A stretch of DNA of 64,000 bases, taken from the NCBI GenBank assembly GCA_015179025.1, contig WHUX01000249.1:1-64000 (forward strand). Direction: 5' to 3'. Position 1 is the first letter of the stretch, and each line of letters begins with the position of its first letter. The notes beneath the pieces are model-generated. The model had not been told where the DNA came from, did not search any database, and was given only the letters and a program-made list of their open reading frames with translations. Made by a program: the position numbers and the translations under genes. Shown one piece after another: positions 1 through 10,930 of this stretch. Source of the DNA: Terfezia claveryi. Its lineage: Eukaryota; Ascomycota; Pezizomycetes; Pezizales; Pezizaceae.

Positions 1-1399
1 ACCCAGGTCACAAGAATCAGAATCTTATGTGCTACCGTTACACCATTCAACCTGATCTGGCGCATATCTTTTGTTAACAATGATATTTTTTTTCTTTCCA
101 TCATAGATAATCTACGGCTGTAGGATTCTTCTTCGTAAACCCCCAGTAGCTTGTACGAGACCTTTGTGAAAGTACGACCTGCTCACAGTTTACTATACAT
201 AGAGGCTCTATCAAAGTCTACCTAAGGTCCCAGTTGAGTATCAGCTAAGGTTGATTTTATTCCGAGTATAACTGTACATGTCATGAGATTATATAGAGTC
301 TCAACCTTCATATGTATGCATACATATACTGTAGTGTCAGTCAAGTTTAGCGTCCAGTATTCAGTGTCTGGTGCCTAATACTAGCCTAGTATCCAGTCCA
401 GTATTATATTAAGCAACCAGTCCAGCTCATTGAGAATTCTACAGTATCTATGCGTAAGGATTGGTAAGGGATCTGAACTGAACGCGACGAGATCTCGACA
501 AATAGGTTTAAGATTGGGTTTTAAGAAAGAACCCGGGCAGTGGGAATGAATACATCGTATTCAAAATTTAGGAAAAATATGATTTAAAAAATGTAAATCT
601 GCATATTTAGGTGGATGGATATATATCTCAAAAATTTAGTTAGTATTATTTAGATATAGAATAAACCTTCACAGGTGGGATTGGGACTGCTTGAGCCCCA
701 AAGATGATGGGTTAGCTTGCAAAAAGGTTGCCAATTGCTCAGGAAAAAAGGTTTTTCCAATGTATGCCCTTTTGATTGTAATTAATCCTTTATTTTCGTC
801 ACAAAGTTCGTCAGGAATCACTGTCCCACATTTTTTTTAGTGGGCTTCCCTTGCGTTGGGCGCTGAGAACATATTGGCTGACAGCTTCTCCAACCGCTGA
901 AAGCCAGTTGCTGCTTCTCTTCATAGGTGCTACTGACAAGCTGTTTAGGTATATAAAAGAAACGCATCTGTATGAAGTGCATTACGTCTGGGGATGGCCG
1001 GTGGAATAAATGCTGAAGCGTTGTAGATTACGGCTGATTGAATTGAGGGAATGCAAACTTGAGCATGCATAGGCCTATGAATGTTAGCGATTTATAATGA
1101 GAAGTGGACTGGTTAGACCTTGGAAGGGGAATTGAGCAATGGGGTTATTCGGAGGATATAAGTTCTTTTGTATCTAGAGTTAAGTCAATTGCCGCTCTGC
1201 TTCCTCTCCCATCAGGTGTATGTGTTTACGAAAGTCGACATCAAGCTTTTCGCTTATAGCCTTGAGGGCGGTTCATCAGTCCCTCCTGCTACATGATCAA
1301 AACTTGATATGAACTCTACAAAACAGTAGCAAATTAACCATCGCTAGTAGTAGGTTCTAGCATCTCTGTTCTACTTCCTAGGCTTCTCTTCGATCATCT
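1..1399. other. No gene recognised
   Basis: I see no convincing coding sequence on either strand. The stretch is moderately AT-rich. Near 340-430 it contains several loose repeats of a 'cagt/ccagt' motif, which I could not assign to a known repeat. Confidence 0.5.
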
Positions 1400-1640
1400 T
1401 CTTTTGTTGCAGATATTCAAAGAAGGCGATTCACTACTGGGTCTGCATAAAAACAACTATCCCGCTTAGGATAGTTTCCCTCGATCTGAAGGCCTTCAGT
1501 ACTCCGAACCCTACTGAGTACCACATACCCTGCCCGAGGTAAAGACCTTCTCAAAGTTAGCAATGACATAATCGAGTGATATTCCCTGAGACTTTCCAAT
1601 GCCCAAGACTGCGCCCGAATGAGCCTGATGTAGTGGCCCT
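1400..1640 (-). pseudogene. C-terminal fragment of a PIF1-type helicase
   Basis: Minus-strand reading shows the last part of a PIF1-family helicase. First comes a motif like GKSQGISLDYVIANFEK, then, after a frame change, AGYVVLSRVRSTEGLQ and a degenerate tail. Both blocks match the end of the complete helicase gene immediately to the right (YVALSRVRNTQGLQ). The catalytic N-terminal half is absent and the two blocks lie in different frames, so this is a decayed paralogous copy lying downstream of the intact gene on the same strand. Whether it arose by tandem duplication or by independent insertion cannot be told here. Confidence 0.7.
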
Positions 1641-1967
1641 TAAATTTGATGGTTTCGCTAAACAGTTGGAGAAATAAGAAATCTGAGCATTGCTTTCCCA
1701 GGGGGGGTGGATCATGATTTATCGTGTTTGAGCATTTGGAGGCTGAAGTTCACAAGTGGAGTAAGTCCCGTGGATCGTCATGGCCAAAATATTACCAATA
1801 ACTGGACTCTTCCCAGATCTGAGATGGGAGGCAATAGGAAAAAGGAAGAAGAAGGCTAATTTACAATGTACATACGTCCAGACTCCATCTGAGCTGTTAC
1901 CACGTGACTCGCCTTTACCTGACTTGAATTTATAATGTATAACAGACCACTCACCCAGGGTTCGGTC

Positions 1968-4142
1968 CTAGTGCCCAAGCTTTTCAACGTTGCTGTCCTC
2001 CGCTTGATCCTGTGATAAATTGAAGGCCTCATCTTCCTTCTTCTGTTTTAAATGTTCAAGAAACCAGTCCACCGATGGATCCGAGAAAAATATTCGATCC
2101 CAGTTCTCGTGCTCTCCAATAATCTGCAGGCCCTGGGTATTTCGGACCCTACTGAGAGCCACATACCCCTGTCCTGGGAGGAATGTCTTCTCGATATTGA
2201 CCTTGGCATAATCCAGTGACATCCCCTGGCACTTATGAATCGTGGTTGCCCAGGCAAAAGCGAGGGGTAACTGAATTCGCCTTAGCTTTAGGTAGTACCC
2301 TGCTGGTTGCAAGATATTTTGATCAAACATATGTGGGACGATTGGTATGGACTGAAGCTTTAGAGATGGATTAGAGGGTGGTGAGATGAATGTCACCAAT
2401 GGTATGGATACAGTAGCATCCTTGCTGGTGGCTGATGGATCGTTTCCGAAAAGCATGAACAGTTTTTCTTTCCCCAGGCTCTCCAGTTGCGCTCTAGTAT
2501 ACCTCTTGAAGGAGGTGACTATTCCGCGGGAGCCGTTCACTAATCCAGCCTTTGTGGATAGGTTCGTCAAAAGCATTACCTGACATCTTGGTTTGAGGGT
2601 AAGGGTTCCTTGGGCAGCAACATTCTTGAAAAAGGCTGCGAGAGAAATTGTTTCGTCAGTAAGCATACTGTACACATGTCGTGAGAAGTTGTTTAGTTTT
2701 CTGTCACTTACGCTCCCCAATGAAATCTTTCTGTTTTAACCCTCTGATAATCTTGTCCTCATGATCACTCAAGCCTTGAACGTGGGCTCCAGAGTCCACA
2801 GCCCTGTAAGATACTTCAGCCCCGTCTAGTTTCTGGTATTCCCGTTCGTTCTCCTGCTCAGAGGCTACACGGTGTGTGTGGAGAATGGTAGGTTTAATAC
2901 CACTTGGTAGTGTTGGTAAAGGCCTCTTCAGGCCATCCAAAACAGCCGTAATTTTGCCATCCTGGAACCCTTCTCCTTTCTTGATCTTTGCTAGCATATC
3001 AATCCATTGCTGGTCCTTTTGTCTATAGACTTTAGTCAGGGTAAAGTCTTTGAAGTTGGCTTCAAGCCAATCCAGCGTTTGATACGCATATCTCATGGTT
3101 GGGTTCCATATATGACCGCAGATTCTCCCAGTTCGTGGATGTGTGCGTGAACATGTTGTCCAGTCAATATTAGATACACCCACAGTCTCTAGGTAGGGGT
3201 CTAATGACAGGACCATTTCATCATCGGGGGGTAAGTATTCCCGTTTCGTGTTGAAGTCTATCAAAGTGCCTAGCCAACAGTATTAGTAGCCGCGCACTAG
3301 GGACTTTACTAGTATGTATTGGCAACTTAAATGGCCTTCCTGGGATACTACCTACCACATTCGTAACAAGTCCTGTTCGCCTCAATGACCACAGGCGGTA
3401 GCTGAAAGAAATCACCAGTGACTATAACTTGCATTCCACCTACGTAGCTTTAGCACATTCAATCCGGCCAATCTATACTATGGTACACTTACCCATAAAC
3501 TCTTTCTTGTTTCTCAGTCGCTTTATAAGAGCGTTAACCTTCCGATACAAATCTGGAGCGAGCTAAAAATAGTTCATGGTCAGCCCTGGAATTATGGTAA
3601 TAATGCTGAAGATACCGGTATACCATGGAAACCTCGTCAATGATCAAAACCTTAGTAATCTTGAATTCGTTCATACGGGAGGCTTTGCTTCCTCCATGTC
3701 TGAGTCTTTCCAGGTAGCGATAGACCGGTTGATCACCTATCCCCAACCCTGCCCACGAGTTGATTGTGTTCCCACCTAAAAGCAAAGCTGCAACTCCAGT
3801 AGGAGCAGTCACAGCAAATGGAATGTTTTGCTCCTCAAGATACTGTTTGATATGAGAAACAAGCAAAGTTTTCCCTGACCCAGCAGGTCCTGTGAAAAAC
3901 ACATTCACACCCTCTTTTACTGCTTCGAGAATCTCGGCTTGTTCCTCGCTGAGGGGGAGTAAAGCAGTTTCTGCCACCAACGGTTTCTTGACCAGGGATT
4001 CAAGGAAGTAGATATCTGCCATTCCGGGCCTTGTGTGCTTTGCCATCTTGGGTTCTGGGACTGGAGGTTCTTTAAGGTAATCTTGAGTACGTGGCTGTGC
4101 GAGTGTATTCCCGCTTTTATCTGCACACCCTTCCTGTTTCAC
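1968..4142 (-). CDS. PIF1-family 5'-3' DNA helicase, five exons, 632 aa
   Basis: ATP-dependent superfamily 1B helicase. PIF1 proteins unwind DNA 5'-3' in nuclear or mitochondrial DNA maintenance, and related domains form the motor of Helitron transposons. Predicted exons: 4142-3624, 3562-3493, 3439-3356, 3269-2712, 2635-1968; all introns are GT..AG and the frame is kept throughout (1899 nt). Visible motifs: Walker A GPAGSGKT (85-92), Walker B IIDEVSM at the exon 1/2 joint, GDFFQLPP (about 205-212), LTKVYRQ (about 302), HKCQG (about 544) and YVALSRVR (about 568). There is no Rep/HUH domain or Helitron terminus nearby, so I call a stand-alone helicase, perhaps from a multicopy family since a broken paralog lies downstream. 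The ATG at 4142 is the first in frame; M33 or M41 are alternatives. Confidence 0.85.
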
Positions 4143-4584
4143 GGGATGTGGTGAACCTTCCCGTTTTCCTAAAACGAAAGGGCTACTTGCCCGTGTTTCC
4201 AGACCCTGTCCCCAAGGATGACTATTATGTATATACGTATAAGTAGGTGTATGATATGGAGGTGTACATTTCCTAGTTGTACATACCCATGATAAACTTC
4301 ACCCGTAGTCTTAGCTGTGCGAGTAATGATACTTCCATGGATCACGCGTAGAAATTTATCGAATAAACTCATTGCAGCCAGCGCCCTGAGTCCCTCTGAA
4401 TATGGGTAAATCGAGTACACAGACTCCGCTTGAAATCTATGGCTGCTTCGTATAGTTGAGGTTTGAAAGAATTCGTTCTTCCGTATATGTGAGAGAAGAG
4501 TATATTATTCGTCTGTCTAGCAGAAGGAGACGGAGCTGTTGCCTCTTTATATACAAAAATAGAGTTCAAGGAGATCCTCCGCCC

Positions 4585-5295
4585 TTATCCTGAACACCCG
4601 ACCCTATCAACTCGTCCGGCCATGCCCGTGTCTGGCGTTATCGCATTATCCCTAGCTTCAACACGCCCTCCTAATGAGATAACGCCCTCAGGGCTCGTCA
4701 TTCCCTCAGAGCTTGTCATTCCCGCTTGTTCTTTCAGTTCGGCCAACTTTGGTCCTGTCACCACTTTTGTCAGCATATCAGCCGAGTTTTCATTTCCTGG
4801 TACCCAATGCACCGTCACATTCCCCTCCTCTGCGCATTCTCGAATGAAGTGATGTCACCTCCGGATGTGTTTGGTTCTGCGATGGAAATCCGGATTCTCC
4901 GTTAAGGTTGCTGCCCCTATATTGTCGGTCCATACCCTTGGGATTCTGTCCTCCTCCAGGAACTCCATGACTTTCCGCAGCCACATCCCATCTTGCACCC
5001 CCATACTCAAGGCAATATACTCAGCTTCTGTTGACGAGAGAGTTATGACGTCTTGTTTTCTAGATGCCCAGGATATTGGTGAGTCTCCAAGCTTTGTCAG
5101 GATACCGGAGGTAGCTTTTTCCTCCATCTTTTCTTCCCCTGCATCACAGATTATGTCTATTGGAGCTGCAGCAGCAGGAGTTAATTTTATCTCCTCGGTT
5201 TTAGTGTGCAGAAGGTAGGCAGCTATCCTGCTGGCTCTTCTCATATCCTGCTGGGTTGCACACTTTGTCTTGACACAGAGCCATTGCACTTGTAT
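4585..5295 (-). pseudogene. Ty1/Copia RNase H-end remnant
   Basis: Minus-strand sequence encodes the C-terminal end of a Copia polyprotein: SGILTKLGDSPISWASRKQ, then STEAEYIALS (RNase H), NPDFHRRTKHI and VHWVPGNENSADMLTK. These are hallmark motifs of Copia RNase H, which degrades the RNA strand during reverse transcription. A single in-frame TGA (4855-4857) sits where an Arg codon (CGA) is expected, right after KHI. Protease, integrase and most of the reverse transcriptase are missing, and no LTR is visible on either side, so this is a dead 3' fragment. Confidence 0.85.
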
Positions 5296-5735
5296 TTCAC
5301 AGTATTACAAGTCCGAGAGTTAGTTTGTTAGAATATTTTGTCCATTGACAAATATCGCAACTAGTGATATAGTCCTTAACAGGTTGGGGAAAAGGACTGG
5401 TGTTCAAAATAATCAGTAAGATATTTCATCGTTTTTTCAATTCCGCCATGAGCTGTTGCTTCATGTGCTTCTTTAATTGCAATTTCTTACCTCCAATGTT
5501 AAATGTTAAGTCACTACCGCGAAACAAAATAAAATCTATACTGCGCCCCCAGACACCCCCAATAAAAACTAGAGGAAGAAACCACAACGAGGGGTTCTGA
5601 AGAAAAAAAAAAAAACTCTAATTCAAACAAGAACACCGTTGCTCAAATAATTCGCAACTGACCACATAGATCCAATACAGACTCCTATCTATCAAAGAAT
5701 CAATAACTAAATATCAACGAAACTGAAACGAACAT
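5296..5735. other. A-rich intergenic stretch
   Basis: No coding signal seen. It contains a 13-base A run near 5603 and is the likely 3' flank of the minus-strand gene that ends at 5736. Confidence 0.5.
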
Positions 5736-6287
5736 TTACAGTTGTTCACACATGGTCTTGATATGCCCTACAACTTCCAGAAGTCTCTTTCTTCCTTCAA
5801 CCGTCATCACATCTAAGTCCCAACGAGCCGCTGGAGCTGTATCCGTTACTCGAATTGGATCTTCTGGAATGGCTTCTGGCTCAATATAGCCAGAAGCCGC
5901 ATTGACCTGGTAGACACAAAATCTCGTCCCAATAGCACTAACGCCGTACAGAATATCAACTTTAACTTCATCAAACACTTTTTTGAACCTCTCTCGCATT
6001 TGTTTGTCTGCATCTCCCCTCGTAGATATATGATTTATGTGATCAGAGGCCTTGACTTCAAGAAAAAATATCGGATGTTCATTGTGACTAACAAGGAAAG
6101 TCGTCGCGAAGTCAACAGATTTGGATTCTTCTGGTCGCTTGTACTGTGGGACTATCATGAAACCTTCGCTAACTGGGAACAAATGGTTCAGGAGCGCGTT
6201 GTAAGGACCGTAAAATCGGGACTCATCTCTGTCGCCCCCCCGCAAACCAAGCTCGAATAGACGCATATACTCAGGTGCCCACGACAT
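5736..6287 (-). CDS. Fungal PD-(D/E)XK-like hypothetical protein, 183 aa
   Basis: Open reading frame starting MSWAPEYMRLFELGLRGG. From memory of related fungal proteins this is a lineage-expanded family of unknown role. A nuclease-like signature is visible: Asp59 in SVDFATTF, then Glu77 and Lys79 in IFFLEVKA, giving D-X17-E-X-K, the spacing of restriction-endonuclease-like folds. The C-terminal half (YGVSAIGTRFCVYQVN; DTAPAARWDLDVM) is also typical of that family. No signal peptide or membrane segment is seen. A plausible acceptor (ttgttag) directly precedes the ATG, so further 5' exons may exist upstream. The nuclease activity is inferred from motif spacing only. Confidence 0.65.
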   Translation of the reverse strand: MSWAPEYMRLFELGLRGGDRDESRFYGPYNALLNHLFPVSEGFMIVPQYKRPEESKSVDFATTFLVSHNEHPIFFLEVKASDHINHISTRGDADKQMRERFKKVFDEVKVDILYGVSAIGTRFCVYQVNAASGYIEPEAIPEDPIRVTDTAPAARWDLDVMTVEGRKRLLEVVGHIKTMCEQL

Positions 6288-6288
6288 A

Positions 6289-6890
6289 CTAACAAGAATA
6301 ATTAGTTTTCATATGCAAAAAGAACTAACGTAGGGAGTGAGTGGAGGGTGCCGAAGGCATCCCGGAACGTACCTGAAGTGACCCCGGTAGCGGAGTGAAG
6401 GGTAGCGAGCCGGCCTTCTACGGTACTGCCGCTAAGGTCTGCACTGCCTTCAACCGTAGAAATATATGCCGAGGAAGGGAATGAAGGCTGCGAATCCGGT
6501 ATTTCCTCGTCGATATCGAAATGGAAGTGTGGCAAGTCTACAGAGCCGTTTGGCTTGAGAGTAAAGGGGAGGTGATGAATGTCCTTGGGAATTCCCTTGG
6601 CCCCAACTGGGATTCTGCGAAGCCGGTTGTGGCGATGGTGGGTCTGAGTACTTCAGATATTCGGTTCTATCAAAGGAGGCTGATTTCTGGCTGAGCCCAA
6701 CAAATGGTGATACCGATGTCCCCGACCGAGCCCTCGGACTAGCTGGTAGCGACCTATACTCGAAATTATCTTCGATTTCGTCCTTCCAATGCTTGCGTAC
6801 CGAGCGATATAGTGGTATAATAAGTGATGAATCGGCAATAGGACCCGCAGCTGATTGCGTAGGCTGCTAATCCGATGAGCCGCCGGATGA
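6289..6890 (-). other. Coding-like sequence, possible 5' exons of the PD-(D/E)XK-like gene
   Basis: Two minus-strand frames read through this stretch with low-complexity, Ser/Pro-rich protein. The distal one includes RSVRKHWKDEIEDNFEYRSL and a PQPASQNPSWGQGNSQGHSS segment. The proximal one contains MPHFHFDIDEEIPDSQPSFP. A donor-like GTACGTT (6372 downward) and a branch-like ctaat before the acceptor at about 6289 would splice toward the gene below, but the phase does not fit cleanly. It could be a disordered N-terminal region or an independent fragment. Confidence 0.3.
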
Positions 6891-7088
6891 ATGGTTTTGA
6901 ACTACCAGCTCTATTCCCTTGAGCTGATTCCCGTGCCCTGTCTTATAGTTAGCCAAATTGTGCTTTCCCAACAGTACTTGCTATAGGCGAGACCTTACTT
7001 GAATCTTTGGCCCGTTTAGACTCCTCCCATTTAGAAGAACTAGGGTATGGAACAATAAGGCCAGATCGATAGAGCACGACAGAACAGT

Positions 7089-7345
7089 GAGGGCAAGATG
7101 TGAAAGAGAGCAATCAGATCTTGTTGTGGGGCGATGATCCTATGAGTGTGCTCTCTTGTGTATCGTCTGTGATGCAGCAGAGAACTCGCAAAAGGACGAA
7201 CTATGAGGTCACGATGTGAAAGAGGTCAAGATGTGAAAGAGGTCAAGATGTGAAAGAGGTCAAGATGTGAAAGAGAGCAATCAAATCTTATGTGTGTTCT
7301 CTCTTGTGTGTTCTGTCTGTGATGCAGCGCTAAATGGACGAACTA
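7089..7345. repeat. 17-bp tandem repeat inside a ~100-bp duplication
   Basis: Four head-to-tail copies of ggtcaagatgtgaaaga occupy 7207-7274; the first has one change. The flanks (gagagcaatca..., ctctcttgtgt..., ctgtgatgcagc...) occur once before and once after the array, so a segment of roughly 100 bp was duplicated around it. Confidence 0.85.
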
Positions 7346-7777
7346 ACATTTGCCAAGGCCGACTCGCCAAGGCCGACTTGCCATGCCGAATGCATGCTCT
7401 GATTGTAACATGAGATTTAAAACGAAGAGGTGAAATATGTAACAGATAAGAACGCAGAAGAGGCAGGCCTGCAACATCTATGTATCTTTGCCTTGTATGT
7501 ATACAGTATGAAAGTTGGCGAAACGTGTCATACAGTGCTTTTAGATTCATAAGGAGATGTATCAAGAAAATTAAAAATGTTAAGGACATGCGGTGCCTAA
7601 TGAAGGCGCGTGCCTGTGAGTCTTCCAGTCTCTGCTCAACTCTGATAAGAATATGTATATGGAAATGTAAATGCAGTTTATGTATCAGAAAATTCAATAA
7701 GAAGAAACGAAGATGAGATCATACAAAGTTTTGTTTTAACACGTGCTGGGACACGTCTCCTTAGTCTGGTTGCACTA

Positions 7778-8480
7778 CAGTCGAACCTCTCTTACTGCAT
7801 AATATCCGTCAGAGTAATTTTGATGCAGTAAGACAGGTTTATGCGGTACCGGCGAAAATGAGAAAAAAGAGCTGATATTAAACTAAATACATGACACACC
7901 GACTAAATACATGATATCCCGACTAAATCCATGATACCCCGACCCGTTCCCACCCACTTTAATCAGATCTAAGCCACTTCTCGAGGCGTGATTGCTGCTT
8001 GCGTTTCATATTGAGGTCTGCCATGCGGTTGGTTAGAGTAGTAATAGACTCAATCAAGGCTGATGTTTCTGGTAGTGCTGCAGTACTGGGTGCGGTCTGA
8101 ATAACATACAATTGAAGTGCATGGTTAACCTCTGTGCGAGATGTGGGACTTCTGCTCTTTAAGCTATAACACTGAATCCGAATACCCGTGTTAGTTGCTG
8201 TTGACCAGGGCAGAATATCCGACTTTTTAGGCTGAACTCATACCTGGTGCAGTATGGTGTACATATAACACTCAGGCTATAGCTCGTCAGTAAAGGCCTG
8301 GTGTACTGATACAGTGGTTTGATCGAAATCTGGAAGCTTTTTGCCAGACCTGCAAGGTGCCTTATGAAGTATCTGATTACTGTGAATACTCAATGTGGAA
8401 TAAGAGGCTTTGCTGTGGAATCAAGCTCTGGAACTGCTGAATCAAACTTTTAACTTTTGTCCTTAATTTTATCTACTCCA
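7778..8480 (-). mobile_element. Degenerate pogo/Tigger-like DNA transposon remnant
   Basis: The left edge reads TA|CAGTCGAACCTCTCTTA, resembling pogo/Tigger terminal inverted repeats with a TA target site. Inside, the minus strand carries the tail of a protein with TNRMADLNMKRKQQSRLEKW and a stop at about 7972. Upstream pieces (GKKLPDFDQTTVSVHQAF) are broken by stops. I do not find the opposite terminal repeat, so the other end is lost. Assignment to the pogo group rests on the terminus rather than on catalytic residues, none of which remain. Confidence 0.4.
7881..7940. repeat. 20-bp tandem repeat, three copies
   Basis: Three consecutive 20-mers of the form gactaaatacatgatatccc, with 1-4 changes each, just inside the left terminus of the pogo-like remnant. 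Subterminal arrays of this kind are often transposase-binding sites; that role is an inference here. Confidence 0.8.
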
Positions 8481-8689
8481 GCTGCCTCCTTATACCGCCT
8501 CTGCAGACCTGACCCATAAACATCTTGAAAAAAAGAAATCTATAATGAAAGCTTCTGCGTCAGGGGGTATGGGGTGATGTTAGGCACGTGAAATTAGAGA
8601 CAATAAAATTTATTTCAAAATGTATACGTATCAGGACCGGGTGGAAGCAAGGTTGATATTCCGCCGGCATCGCAAAGAGGCTATTTGAG

Positions 8690-9015
8690 TTTTTTGCCCG
8701 CGTGCCAGTCAAGGCAAGAGTGGAAATTCGACATATGTTTTCTTGGCCAGATCAACCAGGTCTTGCTGCGTATGCATTCGGCCCTGATATTGGACTCACG
8801 AATCCATTGCAAAGTGGGAATAAAAAGCAAGATATGAACGCCATCATCCACGAGACGGGTCACGCCTTGACCAGGGTGCATCGGATTCACCGGAGATGCT
8901 GGATGCCATTTCTAAAGATAGTTGTGTGCTCCGTCCATATTCCCAAGTTAGCCGTGGCGAGAACCTCGCAAATGTGATGGCCATGACTTATTTCAAGAAT
9001 TTTACTCGCAAACAA
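8690..9015 (+). pseudogene. Fragment of a secreted zinc metalloprotease (HExxH)
   Basis: Plus-strand frame contains GPDIGLTNPLQSGNKKQD followed by AIIHETGHAL, a zincin HExxH zinc-binding and catalytic motif. After a frame change the sequence continues as LDAISKDSCVLRPYSQ then GENLANVMAMTYFKN, which resembles the C-terminal part of fungal deuterolysin-like or Lys-specific metallopeptidases. No signal peptide or N-terminal half is present, and the frameshift after HRIHR breaks the product. The family-level identification is tentative. Confidence 0.5.
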
Positions 9016-9254
9016 TAATATCGTGTGGCTGAGCTAGGCCACATAATAGCATTAGTAACCCAATTTTATTTACTTATGCTATCTCGGAGTGCCTGTACAC
9101 ACTAATCTGAATTTGGGAAGGCGCCAACAAGTATGCATGCAATGTACAGTTATGCAGTTTTTAGCCCCTTAGTGTGTCATTTTTACTAACAAAAAAACTC
9201 GTCAGGAGCTTGCTATGCATTATCAGAGGATATGCGCTTATATAGGATGCAAAG

Positions 9255-9479
9255 TCATAGGTTGACCTGTACTCCTCGTAGTGTCTCCTTATCTCTCATG
9301 GTCGGTGTTCGTTTTGGCCTAACCAGACTAGTTTTGGCCCAACTGGCACACTTAGATAGTCTGGTTGGCACAACACCCTCGTAGAGGACACTTAGAACCA
9401 GACTATTAGAACCCGACCATGTAATGACTTCACAACTGGGCAAGGTAGCCACACTTAGATAGCAACCAGACTATTAGAT
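9255..9479. repeat. Short-repeat cluster with the agtctggttggcac motif
   Basis: Contains three copies, in both orientations, of a motif around tagtctggttggcaca / aaccagactatta, plus paired ctcgtag elements. It looks like MITE debris. The same motif is scattered elsewhere in the window. Confidence 0.45.
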
Positions 9480-9800
9480 AGCCATTATTATTTTTTCGGA
9501 GTTCGCTTAGTGCGTCTGCAATTGTATGTAAGGCTCCTGCACGATGGACGAGAGTCATTTGTCCTATTGATGGAGCAAGTAACATGTGCCATTTGTCGAC
9601 TCTGGAGGAGTAGATTATACTTGTTGACGATGGGGTTATTGATAGCAAGGATTGGTAGTCTGTGACTACTGTGAAGCGTGCTCCATCGAGGTATCGTTGT
9701 AGTTTTAGGATAGCCCACACCATCGCGGCCATTTCAAGCTCCAGTATAGTGTAGTTTTCCTCGTATGATTTCAGGACGCGAGAGATAAAGTAAATCGGGT
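9480..9800 (-). pseudogene. Ty3/Gypsy RNase H fragment
   Basis: Minus strand encodes DPIYFISRVLKSYEENYTIL then ELEMAAMVWAILKLQRYLDG and FTVVTDYQSLL, ending in HRAGALHTIADALSEL. These are the usual Ty3/Gypsy RNase H motifs, including the catalytic TD and the terminal DAL. Reverse transcriptase and integrase are missing. It lies immediately beside a chromodomain fragment whose order relative to this piece is wrong for a single element, so the two were probably joined by rearrangement. Confidence 0.75.
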
Positions 9801-9924
9801 CACGGTGGTCTTTGAATTTGGTGGGGGCGAGGGCTGGCCGAGGCTCTCATCTGATTCCTGTTGTTATTGATGAGTTCGCTGAGCACCATTTCGTCCATGT
9901 CCTGTCTCAGACCACCTCCCTCTT

Positions 9925-10290
9925 CCACGTGAATTCGGTGTCAGGATATGCGAGGCATTTCACTTTAAATTCGGTTGTGCGGCCTCTTTTCTGTTCGCCA
10001 AAGATCTTCTCAACTCGCCAGGCATCTTCCCCGTCGATTTGGCACACTGGGGTAGGTAGGCTTTGTTGTTCTCTTGAATGTTGGATCTTCTCGAAACAGT
10101 TGTAGTAGATAAGCTATCGACATTACCAGGTGGGCCTTTGAGAGAGGGGAAGTTCCAGTCTGGCGGCATGTTTCCCTACTATCTCAGTGATTTTGAACAG
10201 ACCCCACTTGTTGTCTTTCAACTTTTGGTTAAGATTCTCCAAGAAATTGCTCGCCGGAGGTCCCTCCTCAACTGACCCGGGGAATAAGAA
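9925..10290 (-). pseudogene. Chromovirus integrase C-terminus and chromodomain fragment
   Basis: Minus-strand frames show an integrase C-terminal block (NQKLKDNKWGLFKITEIVGK then HAARLELPLSQ). A frame change leads into a chromodomain: IDGEDAWRVEKIFGEQKRGR then FKVKCLAYPDTEFTWKRE. The chromodomain targets Ty3/Gypsy chromoviruses to chromatin marks. The aromatic-cage W and the region after it look eroded. No LTR is seen. The neighbouring RNase H piece lies downstream on the same strand, the reverse of normal pol order. Confidence 0.6.
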
Positions 10291-10649
10291 AAGTTTCGTA
10301 GAGATTGGTCATCCCTAGGTTGTGTAGGCCTCAATTATAAAGTGGAAGCAATAATTATGGCCATTCAAACCCCCCGTATCCCCTTTCTATTCACAGATCC
10401 TACGGCCAACCCTATTCTCTGCAATCACATATTTTTCCCATATATTTTGAGCAGTAATATGGATACGCCCTTGGGTGATTTGTCCATGAAACTACTATAT
10501 ATGTTCTGGTCCGTTCAGGGATTCAGTCCATACCGGTATGGACCGGTCCGTTCCAGGATTGCCCCGGGATGGCATATACGTGCACTCTGGGCAATGTATG
10601 AAGGCAAATTGAGTGGAAACCGAGTCTATTATATATTATATACATAACA

Positions 10650-10930
10650 AAAGCTCAAACTTCACTACGAGTAATTCCATGATACCTCTCGTCAATAGTA
10701 CTATAGGTCTTGTTCTTTTCTGCATGCAGCAAATTATCATGAACATGTTACATCATCCATAACCACTCGTTTCCCATCATTATTTTTGGCAACAATTAAA
10801 ATACAGTGCGTCCTGTGTAGCTCATCTTCATTTAATGCCTTCCATCGCAGGTTGGTTGCTGGAAAATCGCCTGCTGGGGCCTTCAAGTTTGGGTCTCGGA
10901 GGTATGCTTTAATTCTGCGATACCTAGGTA
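10650..10930 (-). pseudogene. Integrase zinc-binding (H2C2)-like fragment
   Basis: The minus strand reads RYRRIKAYLRDPNLKAPAGD then RWKALNEDELHRTHCILIVA. After a 1-2 base frame change it reads HVHDNLLHAEKNKTYSTIDE and YHGITRSEV. The H..H.....YHGI pattern is that of the HHCC zinc finger preceding retroviral-type integrases and KRBA2/Ginger-type transposases. The two cysteines and the catalytic core are not found downstream. It sits inside the fold-back element and may be cargo or the relic of an autonomous parent. Confidence 0.4.

Noticed and set aside
1968..4142. Helitron
   Set aside because: Only a helicase is present; no Rep/HUH motif, no TC...CTRR ends, and normal spliced gene structure.
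7200..7280. CRISPR-like array
   Set aside because: The 17-bp units are directly adjacent with no unique spacers, and the genome is eukaryotic.
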